From Cognatilysobacter segetis (GTDB lineage Bacteria; Pseudomonadota; Gammaproteobacteria; Xanthomonadales; Xanthomonadaceae), in contig NZ_SMRQ01000034.1 in assembly GCF_004359965.1 (NCBI RefSeq), positions 1-39,699 on the forward strand: DNA of 39,699 nt, given 5' to 3'. Position numbers and translations under genes: made by a program. The notes beneath the pieces were generated by a model. That model did no database searches. It was given only the letters and a program-made list of their open reading frames with translations, and was not told the origin of the DNA. Below are positions 6,986 through 13,609 of the stretch, piece by piece (the first letter of the stretch is position 1; each line of letters starts with the position of its first letter).

Positions 6986-9052
6986 TCAGAAGAACACGCG
7001 CACGCCGAAGGCGACGCCGCGGCCGGGCAGCACCACGCGATCCTTGAGGAACGACGTGTGCACGCGCGCCACCTGGTCGGTCAGGTTGGTCGCGTCGGCG
7101 AAGAACTCGAGCGCGGTCGCGCCGCGGTCGATGTGATACGCCGCGTGCGCGTCGACCAGCGTGTAGCCGGCGGTCGCGGATTCGCCCGCTGCCACGTCGT
7201 CCTGCCGGTACCAGTGCGTCGCGCCGAGCGAGGCACGCAGGTCGGCGCCGCGCCAGCGCAGTTCCGCGCCGACGCGCGCCGGCGCGATGCGCGGCAGATT
7301 GCCGCCGTCGTCGAGCGTGGCGCGCACGCGGTCGCCGAACAGGCGCGCATCGAGGCGGCCGGCGTCGGCGTCCAGCAGGTGCCCGACGATTTCGCCCTCG
7401 ACGCCGCGGAAGCGCGCATCCGCCTGCGACCACTGGCGCACCGGCAGCGGCTCGCCGTCGATATCGGCCACTTCGCCCGTATCGCCGAGGTAGATGAAAC
7501 CGTCGAACCGCGTCTGGTACGCCGACAGCTTCGCGTCCACGCGGCCGCCGTGGTAATGCAGGCCGAGCTCGGCGCCGTTCGCGCGCTCCTTGCGCAGCTG
7601 CGCATCGCCGACCTCGTAGGACAGCGTCGCGACATGCGGGCCGTCGGCGAACAGTTCCTCCTCGCCCGGCGCGCGTTCGGCGCGGTCGAGGTTGAGGTTG
7701 AGCCGCCAGGCGTCGCTGAACTTCCACGCCGCGCCCGCCGACAGGCTCACCGGCCGGAACGCCCGCGTGCCGCCACCGGCCGGCGCGGTCTCGATGCGGT
7801 CGACGCGCGCGCCGACGTCGATCTGCAGCGGCCCCCAGCGACGCTGTTCGGTGACGAACACGCCCCAGCCGCGCGTGCGGGTCCGCGGCACGAATGCTTC
7901 CTCGCCGATCGCCTCGAAGCGGCGTTCCACGCCCTGCAGGCCAACCGCGCCGGTCCAGCCCGCGAGCGCGCGATGCGTCAGCTCGATGCGGCCTTCGCTC
8001 GCCTTGTTGAGAAAGCGCGTGCCGACCTGCTCGCCCTCGTACTCGACATGCTCGTAATCGGTGCCGCCGAGGCTCGCGCGCAGGCCGTCGAAGATGCCGA
8101 AATCGCGATCGAGCCCGGCCTTGGCCTCGACGCGGTCCTGCTTCATGCGCAGCGACACGCCGCGCTCGCCGGCGGCGGGGTCGCCCGGCTCCCCGGGATT
8201 GCCGTAGGCGTCCTCGAAGCGCGATGCCGCGACGCCGGCGAAGCCCAGCGCCCCGACGCGGGAAACGCCGAGCGCGGCGGACTTCGTGTCGATGAAGCTG
8301 TTGGCCTGGCGGCCGCCGCCCGGAATCGAATAGTCGCCCTGGTCGCGGTAGACGGCGTCGGCGTGCAGCACGAGCGTGCCGTCGGCGCCGGACGCGTCCA
8401 CGCGCGCCATGCCGGTGAAGCCGTCGTTGACCGTGTCGTGGCGCAGTTCGGCGCGACCGGTGAGTGTCGAATCGAGCGGCTTCTCGGCGATGCGGCCGTC
8501 GACGACGTTGACCACGCCGCCGATCGCGCCGGAGCCGTACAGCAGCGTCGCGGGGCCCTTCAGCACCTCGATCTGGTCGGCGAGGAACGGCTCGATCGCC
8601 ACCGCGTGGTCCTGGCTCACCGTCGACACGTCCTGGGATGACAGGCCGCCGGACAGCACGCCGACGCGGCCGCCCTCGAGGCCGCGGATGATCGGCCGGC
8701 CGACCCCGGGGCCGAAGTTCGACGACTGCACGCCGGGCAGCTTGGTGACCGTTTCGCCCAGCGTCGAACCGCGGGCTTCGTCGAGGCGCTCGCCGCCGAG
8801 CACGTCCACCGGGCGCACGAGTTCCTCGGCCGTGGCGCGACGGGGCGCGGCGGTGACGACGACGCGGTCCAGCTGGCGCGGCTGGTCGTGGTGCGCATCC
8901 TGCGGGTTCTCGTCGGCCGGGGCCGGGGCCGGGGCCGGGGCCGGGGCCGTGGCGGGCGCCGCTGCGGCCGGCAGGGCGGTGGCCAGGGCAATGGCGAGGA
9001 GGGCGAGGCTGGGCGGGGCGCTGCTGCGACGGGCGGTCATGGGGGTCGACAT
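6986..9052 (-). CDS. znuD: ZnuD-type TonB-dependent zinc receptor
   Basis: An outer-membrane receptor of about 688 residues. It has a signal peptide (LALLAIALATALPAAAA), an Ala-Pro repeat linker with a short His/Asp stretch (DAHHDQ), a plug domain from RQLDRVVVTA to VNVVDGRI, and a 22-strand barrel ending in GVRVFF with the expected terminal Phe. The plug segment SQDHAVAIEPFLADQIEVLK followed by GPATLLYGSGAIGG is typical of ZnuD, which imports zinc through the outer membrane. Placement opposite zur supports zinc rather than iron or a siderophore. The ORF opens with a GTG at 9061; ATGs at 9052 and 9040 are better candidates and neither has a clear ribosome-binding site. The Ala-Pro linker is encoded by the hexamer repeat at 8915-8946. 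Confidence 0.92.
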   Translation of the reverse strand: MSTPMTARRSSAPPSLALLAIALATALPAAAAPATAPAPAPAPAPADENPQDAHHDQPRQLDRVVVTAAPRRATAEELVRPVDVLGGERLDEARGSTLGETVTKLPGVQSSNFGPGVGRPIIRGLEGGRVGVLSGGLSSQDVSTVSQDHAVAIEPFLADQIEVLKGPATLLYGSGAIGGVVNVVDGRIAEKPLDSTLTGRAELRHDTVNDGFTGMARVDASGADGTLVLHADAVYRDQGDYSIPGGGRQANSFIDTKSAALGVSRVGALGFAGVAASRFEDAYGNPGEPGDPAAGERGVSLRMKQDRVEAKAGLDRDFGIFDGLRASLGGTDYEHVEYEGEQVGTRFLNKASEGRIELTHRALAGWTGAVGLQGVERRFEAIGEEAFVPRTRTRGWGVFVTEQRRWGPLQIDVGARVDRIETAPAGGGTRAFRPVSLSAGAAWKFSDAWRLNLNLDRAERAPGEEELFADGPHVATLSYEVGDAQLRKERANGAELGLHYHGGRVDAKLSAYQTRFDGFIYLGDTGEVADIDGEPLPVRQWSQADARFRGVEGEIVGHLLDADAGRLDARLFGDRVRATLDDGGNLPRIAPARVGAELRWRGADLRASLGATHWYRQDDVAAGESATAGYTLVDAHAAYHIDRGATALEFFADATNLTDQVARVHTSFLKDRVVLPGRGVAFGVRVFF
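8915..8946. repeat. GGGGCC hexanucleotide tandem repeat in the receptor gene
   Basis: Five perfect tandem copies of the hexamer GGCCGG (8915-8944) plus a partial sixth. Read as GGGGCC on the plus strand this gives five runs of four Gs separated by CC, a strong G-quadruplex pattern. On the coding (minus) strand it encodes the Ala-Pro linker behind the signal peptide. Unit changes keep the frame and would only lengthen or shorten the linker. Confidence 0.9.
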
Positions 9053-9064
9053 GGGGAACACGAA

Positions 9065-9087
9065 GAAACGTTATAGTATTCCAAATG
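9065..9087. promoter_or_regulatory. Zur-box-like operator with overlapping divergent -10 elements
   Basis: A 23-base AT-rich stretch in a region that is otherwise very GC-rich. Its left half GAAACGTTATA matches 10 of 11 bases of the left half of the gammaproteobacterial Zur box as I remember it (GAAATGTTATA); the right half is poorly kept, giving about 16 of 23 overall. It lies between the ZnuD-type receptor and the MerC-like gene and covers a plus-strand -10 candidate TATAGT (9072-9077) and a minus-strand candidate TACTAT (9078-9073). Bound Zur would therefore block both genes. Confidence 0.65.
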
Positions 9088-9492
9088 AACGCGACCCCTG
9101 CCGGAAGTACCGCTGCACGACCGACGCTCGACCGGGTGGGCATGGCCGGCTCGCTGCTGTGCGCAGTCCACTGCGCGATCCTTCCGGTGGTCTTCGTCGT
9201 GCTGCCGTCCGTGGGCTTGGCCCTGGCGCTGAGCGATCGCGTCGAGCTCGCGTTCGTGCTGTTCGCGAGCCTGGTCGGCACCGTCAGCCTGGTGCGCGGG
9301 TTCCGCCGCCACCGCGCGGGGCTGGCGCTGATGCTGCTCGCCCCGGGCCTGGCGCTGCTCTGGGCCGGGGTGCGCTGGCCCCCGCTGCACCATGCGGCCG
9401 TGCCGCACGCCCTCGCGATGGCCGCCGGCGGCAGCCTCGTCGCCGTGGCGCACTTCCTCAACCTTCGCTTCGCCCGCCGCGCTCGGGCCTGA
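9085..9492 (+). CDS. MerC-like inner-membrane metal protein
   Basis: A 135-residue protein with four predicted membrane helices. The first holds the MerC-type motif GMAGSLLCAVHCAILP, with Cys26 and Cys30 spaced CxxxC, and the last ends in AHFLNLRF; both are typical of the MerC family, whose founders move mercuric ions across the inner membrane. Nothing else here suggests mercury resistance: there is no merR, merT, merP or merA. The gene shares a Zur-box-like promoter with the zinc receptor, so transport or handling of zinc is the better guess, but it is inference. The ATG at 9085 has no ribosome-binding site and sits about where transcription from TATAGT would begin, so the mRNA may be leaderless. 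A Met at residue 20 would cut into the conserved motif. Confidence 0.8.
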   Translation: MNATPAGSTAARPTLDRVGMAGSLLCAVHCAILPVVFVVLPSVGLALALSDRVELAFVLFASLVGTVSLVRGFRRHRAGLALMLLAPGLALLWAGVRWPPLHHAAVPHALAMAAGGSLVAVAHFLNLRFARRARA

Positions 9493-9503
9493 GCGGCCGG
9501 CTG

Positions 9504-9512
9504 TGCTAGGCT
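9504..9512 (+). promoter_or_regulatory. Extended -10 promoter element upstream of bTHX
   Basis: TGCTAGGCT gives a TG-N extended -10 with hexamer TAGGCT, in the 113-base gap before the bTHX gene. A start near 9519 would leave a leader of about 87 bases. No other promoter-like sequence is visible in the gap. Confidence 0.4.
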
Positions 9513-9605
9513 TTCGCGCTTCGCGAGCCGCGTGGGTCCACCGCGCCCGCCTCGTATTCGCCGCGTCGCGCGGCATCCGCATGCAACATTTCCAGGAGCG
9601 ACATC

Positions 9606-9794
9606 ATGGGTAAGGGCGACCGCAAGACCGCCAAGGGCAAGCGCTACAACTCCAGCTACGGCAATGCGCGCAGCGCCAAGGCGACCACCGTGACCACGGG
9701 CGCCGCGAGCGCGCCGGTCGCGAAGAAGGCGACGAAGTCCGTCGCCAAGGCGCCGACCAAGAAGGTCGCCGTGAAGAAGGCCGCGAAGGAGTAA
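9606..9794 (+). CDS. 30S ribosomal protein bTHX with a lysine-rich tail
   Basis: A 62-residue basic protein starting MGKGDRKTAKGKRYNSSYGN. The first 25 residues match the bTHX family (Thermus MGKGDRRTRRGK...), a small peptide in a cavity at the head of the 30S subunit that stabilises rRNA packing. The remaining 37 residues, with repeats such as KKATKSVAK and KKVAVKKAAKE, resemble the Ala/Lys/Pro tails of histone H1-like proteins and have no counterpart in the Thermus protein. An AGGAG ribosome-binding site lies eight bases upstream, and a strong terminator follows 20 bases after the stop, so this is a one-gene transcript. Confidence 0.88.
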   Translation: MGKGDRKTAKGKRYNSSYGNARSAKATTVTTGAASAPVAKKATKSVAKAPTKKVAVKKAAKE

Positions 9795-9813
9795 TCCTTC
9801 CGCCGGAGAAAAT

Positions 9814-9841
9814 AGCCCCGCCAATGCGGGGCTTTTTTTTT
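9814..9841 (+). terminator. Rho-independent terminator after bTHX
   Basis: An 8-bp perfect stem AGCCCCGC/GCGGGGCT around CAAT, followed by a run of nine or more T. It ends the bTHX transcript. The minus-strand esterase ends 29 bases further on, but the A-run on that side is short. Confidence 0.92.
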
Positions 9842-9869
9842 GTGCGTGACGTCGCGCGCAGCAACGCGG

Positions 9870-10880
9870 TCACAGCGATTCGAAGAACGCCCACATCGCA
9901 TCGGTGGCGGATATCGACGGCGACGGCGGCGCACCGCGCGCTTTGCGCCCGCCGGGCCACGAGTGCCCCCCGCGATCGGTGACGCAGAGCTGCACTTTCG
10001 ATCCGCCCGCGCACCCGGCGCGCACTTCGCAGTAGGCGCCCGGCACCTGCAGCACCCGGCGCGGCGCTACCGTGCAGCCGTCGAGTGCCGACCATTTCGC
10101 GATCGTCGCCGGCACTGAGGTGAAATCGGTCACCGCCGACGCATCGCGGAACGCGCCCGGCCCGGCGCCGCCGTCGAACCGCACGTGGTCGTCGTCGCGC
10201 GCATGGAAATGGGCGATCGACACCGGCCGCGACGGCCGGCATTCCCGCGTGTTGTCGGTGCCGGCGACCGGCGCGACCGCGCGGAACACGTCCGATGCCT
10301 CGCAGGCGAGGCGGTAGGCCATCATCCCGCCGTTCGACATCCCGGTCGCGAAGACGCGGTCGCGATCGACGTCCACCGCGCGCGCCACATGCGCCACGAC
10401 CTCGCGGACGAAACCGACGTCGTCGATGCCGAGATCGCGCGCGCGGCCGCAGCAGCGACCGGCATTCCACGTCGCCAGCCGCCCGCCCGGGAAACGGCTG
10501 TAGCCGTTGGGAAACGCCACGACGAAGCCCGAACGCTCGGACTTGCCGATGAGCCCATACTTCGCATCGTCCGCCTGCCAGTCCATGTCGCCGCCGCCGC
10601 CATGCAGCGCGACCAGCAACGGCGTCGGGCGTCCCGGCCGGTAGCTTCGCGGAACGTGGACGCGGTAGCTCCGCCGCAAACCGGCGTGCTCGATCTCGAA
10701 CCGGTAATCGCCGCCCTGCACGATGCGCGCATCCGGGTCGGCCACCGGCGTCACACCCGCGTCCGCGCGCTGCGCCATGCGGGCGCGCAGCAGCTCGCGC
10801 ACGCGCCCGTCACGCGCCTGCGCGAACGCGGCGGCGCCAACCGCGGCCAACAGCAGGATCCAGACCGAAGCACGCTTCAT
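9870..10880 (-). CDS. Secreted PHB-depolymerase/feruloyl-esterase-like hydrolase
   Basis: A 336-residue exported alpha/beta hydrolase of the LpqC/esterase PHB depolymerase group. After a signal peptide (ASVWILLLAAVGAAAFAQA) the oxyanion segment LLVALHGGGGD, the nucleophile elbow TGMSNGGMMAYRLACE (GxSxG) and the C-terminal RGGHSWPGG (catalytic His) are visible. Several Cys residues (RCCGRARD, GCTVAPRR, YCEVRAGCAGG) suggest disulfides in the periplasm or outside the cell. Family members cleave polyhydroxybutyrate or feruloyl/acetyl esters of xylan; which applies here cannot be told. The ATG at 10880 follows GGAGG at good spacing; a start at 10907 is open but lacks such a site. Confidence 0.85.
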   Translation of the reverse strand: MKRASVWILLLAAVGAAAFAQARDGRVRELLRARMAQRADAGVTPVADPDARIVQGGDYRFEIEHAGLRRSYRVHVPRSYRPGRPTPLLVALHGGGGDMDWQADDAKYGLIGKSERSGFVVAFPNGYSRFPGGRLATWNAGRCCGRARDLGIDDVGFVREVVAHVARAVDVDRDRVFATGMSNGGMMAYRLACEASDVFRAVAPVAGTDNTRECRPSRPVSIAHFHARDDDHVRFDGGAGPGAFRDASAVTDFTSVPATIAKWSALDGCTVAPRRVLQVPGAYCEVRAGCAGGSKVQLCVTDRGGHSWPGGRKARGAPPSPSISATDAMWAFFESL

Positions 10881-10950
10881 CGCGACGTCCTCCAAGGGCG
10901 ATGCCACGCGAACGCGTGCCGTCGACTCTTCGTTGACGCCGGCCGTCGGC

Positions 10951-12150
10951 TCAGCGCGTCGCGGCGGCCTCCACCGCCGCCCACACGCGCATCAGGTTGC
11001 CGCCGAGCACCTTGCGGATCGTCGCGTCCGAATGGCCGCGCTCGCGCAAGGCCTGCACGAGGTTCGGGTAGTCCGCCACGCTCTTCAGGCCTTCGGGCAA
11101 CGCACCGGAGACCCCGTCGAAATCGGAGCCGATGCCGACGTGGTCGTCGCCGAGCAGTCGGATCGCGTAGTCGACCTGGTCGGCGACCTGCGACAGCTTC
11201 GTCGCCGGCTTCGGATGCGCCGGATCCCAGACCGCGTCGAACGCGTCGACCGACTTCACCGCCTCGCCGCGCGACGCAGCCAGCGTCTGTTCGTGCTGGA
11301 ACTTCGCGAGCTCGCGGAAATACGCGGTGGTGTCGGCCGCCGCCTTGGCATCGATGAAGCCGCTGCCGAAGGTGATCTGCACGACGCCACCGGTCGCGGC
11401 GATCTTCTTCGCCAGCGCGTCCGACAGGTTGCGCTCAAAGCCCGGCGTGAGGTGCCGCAGACCCGAGTGGCTCGCGATCACGGGCGCCTTCGCGACGCGC
11501 AGCACGTCCTCCACCGCATCGTCGGACAGGTGCGAGACGTCGACCATGATGCCGAGCGCGTTCATTTCGGCGACGACCTTCTCCCCGAACGGGCTGAGCC
11601 CCTTCCAAGGCCGGTCCAGCGAATACGAGCCGTCCGCGATGCGGTTGCTGTGGCTGTGCGCCAGCGTCATGTAGCGGACGCCGCGGTCGCGGAAGCCTTC
11701 CAGCCGCGACAGGTCGTCGCCGATGGGCGCGCCGTTCTCCATCCCGAGCGCCAGCAGCACACGCTCGCCGTCGCCGCGCAGGCGCGCGTAGTCGGCGGGC
11801 GAGGTGATCACCGCGAAACGGTCGGGGCAGCGGCCCGCCATGGCCTCGACCGCATCGATCTCGCGATGCGCCTTCTGCGTCGCGATGCCCGCACGGTCGT
11901 CCTCGGGCGAGGTGTAGATCGACATGAACGCGATGTCGAGGCCGCCGGCGCGCGCCTTCGCCGCATCGAATTCGCGGTCCGGCGTCTCGTTGCAGAGGTT
12001 GCGCCAGCTCTTGAGCAACTCGCCGGGCGCATCGATGTGCGTGTCGACGATCAGCGCCTGGCGTGCGAGCGCGCGCGCGTCAGGTACCTCGGGCGCGGCG
12101 GCGAGGCAGGCGATGGGCATCAGCAACAGCAGGCAGGGCAGGGCGCGCAT
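10951..12150 (-). CDS. Membrane dipeptidase (peptidase M19)
   Basis: A 399-residue exported zinc dipeptidase of the renal-dipeptidase family. A signal peptide (ALPCLLLLMPIACLAAA) is followed by the dinuclear zinc ligands: DTHIDAPG (HxD), Glu in ALGMENGAP, His in DVSHLSD and His in IASHSGLRHLTPGFER, plus the Asp of GSDFDGV. Family members hydrolyse dipeptides, including some with D-residues at the C-terminal position. The presence of a signal peptide places it in the periplasm. It ends 70 bases from the esterase start and begins 12 bases from the hutI stop on the same strand, so it may be the distal gene of a hutI transcript. Confidence 0.93.
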   Translation of the reverse strand: MRALPCLLLLMPIACLAAAPEVPDARALARQALIVDTHIDAPGELLKSWRNLCNETPDREFDAAKARAGGLDIAFMSIYTSPEDDRAGIATQKAHREIDAVEAMAGRCPDRFAVITSPADYARLRGDGERVLLALGMENGAPIGDDLSRLEGFRDRGVRYMTLAHSHSNRIADGSYSLDRPWKGLSPFGEKVVAEMNALGIMVDVSHLSDDAVEDVLRVAKAPVIASHSGLRHLTPGFERNLSDALAKKIAATGGVVQITFGSGFIDAKAAADTTAYFRELAKFQHEQTLAASRGEAVKSVDAFDAVWDPAHPKPATKLSQVADQVDYAIRLLGDDHVGIGSDFDGVSGALPEGLKSVADYPNLVQALRERGHSDATIRKVLGGNLMRVWAAVEAAATR

Positions 12151-12162
12151 GGTGTCTCCGCG

Positions 12163-13404
12163 TCAGGTTTCGGAAGGATGGATGACGTGCCGCGTGTACG
12201 CCGGATGGCCGGCGACGACGGCGCGGCTCAGCAGATCGCCGCCGAGCCAGTAGCAGAGCTCGGCCGGGTGACGGATGTCCCAGACGGCGAGGTCGGCGCG
12301 CAGCCCCGTGCGCAGTACGCCACGATCGTGCAGCCCGAGCGCACGCGCGGCATGCTGCGTCGCGCCGCGCAGCGCCTGCTCGGGCGTGAGGCGGAAATGC
12401 GTGCAGGCCAGTTGCATCGCCTGTCGCAGCGAAAGAAGCGGCGAAGTGCCGGGATTGCAGTCGGTCGCGATCGCCATCGGCACGCCATGCGCGCGGAACG
12501 CGTCGATGGGCGGCAGACGGGTTTCGCGCAGCACGTGGAACGCGCCGGGCAGGAGCACCGCAACGGTGCCGGCGGCCGCCATGGCGCGCACGCCCGCCTC
12601 GCTCGTGTGTTCGACATGGTCCGCCGAGAGGCCGTCGAATTCCGCGGCCAGTGAGGCGCCGTCGAGGTCGCTCAATTGGTCGGCATGCAGCTTCACCGGC
12701 AGCCCGAGCGAGCGTGCGCGTTCGAACAGCCGACGGGTCTGCGCGGGTGAGAAACCGATGCCCTCGCAGAAGGCATCCACCGCGTCGACGAGGCCCTCCG
12801 CGTGCAGTCGCGGCAGCCAGTCGATCGCCGCGTCGATGTAGGCATCCGCGCGGCCGGCGAACTCCGGCGGCAGCGCGTGCGCGGCGAGGTAGGTGGTGCG
12901 CACGTCCAGTGCGGGCGATGCGAAGCGCCGCGCGACCCGCAGCATCTTGCGCTCGTTGTCGAAGTCGAGCCCATAGCCCGACTTGATCTCGAGCGTGGTC
13001 ACGCCGTCGCGGCGCAGTGCCTCGATGCGCGGTCGCGACTGGGCGTACAGCGCGTCCTCGTCGGCCGCGCGCACGGCCCGCACGGTCGACAGGATGCCGC
13101 CGCCGGCGCGGGCGATGTCCTCGTAACGCGCGCCCTCCAGCCGCATCTCGAATTCGCTGGCGCGGTCGCCCGCGAACACCGCATGCGTGTGGCAGTCGAC
13201 CAGGCCGGGCGTGATCCAGCCCGTCGCCTCGATCACCTGCGCGGCGAGTGCCGACGGCGAGCCCGGCAGATCCGCGCGCGGTCCGACGAAGGCGATGAGG
13301 CCGTTCTTCCACGCGATCGCCCCGTCGTCGATGGCGCCGTAGCCGTCGCCATCCAGCGTCGCGAGCGAGGCGCCGACGACCAGGCCGTCCCAGCGGGGCG
13401 TCAC
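12163..13404 (-). CDS. hutI: Imidazolonepropionase HutI
   Basis: A 413-residue amidohydrolase that opens imidazolone-5-propionate to N-formimidoyl-L-glutamate, the third step of histidine degradation. Metal and substrate motifs are in order: [37 protein letters not shown] and [11 protein letters not shown] chose the GTG at 13404 ([12 protein letters not shown]) because it opens the recognisable N-terminal strand; the open frame back to 13500 is arginine-rich and overlaps the upstream small gene. The GTG overlaps the small gene's stop as GTGA, so translation is probably coupled. HutF, the enzyme that uses HutI's product, is encoded divergently next door. Confidence 0.95.
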   Translation of the reverse strand: MTPRWDGLVVGASLATLDGDGYGAIDDGAIAWKNGLIAFVGPRADLPGSPSALAAQVIEATGWITPGLVDCHTHAVFAGDRASEFEMRLEGARYEDIARAGGGILSTVRAVRAADEDALYAQSRPRIEALRRDGVTTLEIKSGYGLDFDNERKMLRVARRFASPALDVRTTYLAAHALPPEFAGRADAYIDAAIDWLPRLHAEGLVDAVDAFCEGIGFSPAQTRRLFERARSLGLPVKLHADQLSDLDGASLAAEFDGLSADHVEHTSEAGVRAMAAAGTVAVLLPGAFHVLRETRLPPIDAFRAHGVPMAIATDCNPGTSPLLSLRQAMQLACTHFRLTPEQALRGATQHAARALGLHDRGVLRTGLRADLAVWDIRHPAELCYWLGGDLLSRAVVAGHPAYTRHVIHPSET

Positions 13405-13553
13405 GGCGCGTCGTCTCCGTCGATCCCGTCGTCGCGGGCGTCGTCCTCCGGGCGGGGCCGCCGGATCGACGCGAGCGTGTGGGGTTCGCCGATCATCCAC
13501 GCCACCAGCGCGATCGCCACCACCACGAAGCCCACGAATTCGACGATGCGCAT
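13401..13553 (-). CDS. 50-residue membrane protein coupled to hutI
   Basis: A small protein, [20 protein letters not shown] then a polar, acidic tail ending DGIDGDDAP. Residues 4-20 form one membrane helix; the tail is rich in Arg/Pro then Asp. The ATG at 13553 has a GGGAG ribosome-binding site seven bases upstream. The stop overlaps the hutI GTG start by four bases (GTGA). I do not recognise a family. It sits first in the hutI transcript, and its length, helix and coupling suggest a real gene rather than a leader shadow. An inner-membrane role tied to histidine or imidazolonepropionate metabolism is only a guess. Confidence 0.7.
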   Translation of the reverse strand: MRIVEFVGFVVVAIALVAWMIGEPHTLASIRRPRPEDDARDDGIDGDDAP

Positions 13554-13577
13554 TGCGGCACTCCCGGCAGCCCGCGG

Positions 13578-13584
13578 TAGCCTA
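13578..13584. promoter_or_regulatory. Shared palindromic -10 of the hutI/hutF divergent promoter
   Basis: The heptamer TAGCCTA reads as -10 TAGCCT on the plus strand and TAGGCT on the minus strand. It lies in a 56-base divergent gap, and predicted starts near 13590 and 13572 leave leaders of about 20 bases for hutF and for the small gene ahead of hutI. No clear -35 or HutC-type operator is visible. Confidence 0.5.
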
Positions 13585-13609
13585 GCGCACCCCCGAGCCC
13601 GCGACCGCC

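Noticed and set aside
9085-9492. Mercury-resistance gene merC as part of a mer operon
   Set aside because: The MerC-type motif is real, but merR, merT, merP and merA are missing, and the promoter points to zinc.
6333-9824. 1163-residue minus-strand open frame across zur, the receptor, the MerC-like gene and bTHX
   Set aside because: It runs through a strong terminator and four well-supported genes in another frame, and its sequence is Arg/Pro/Ala-rich without motifs.
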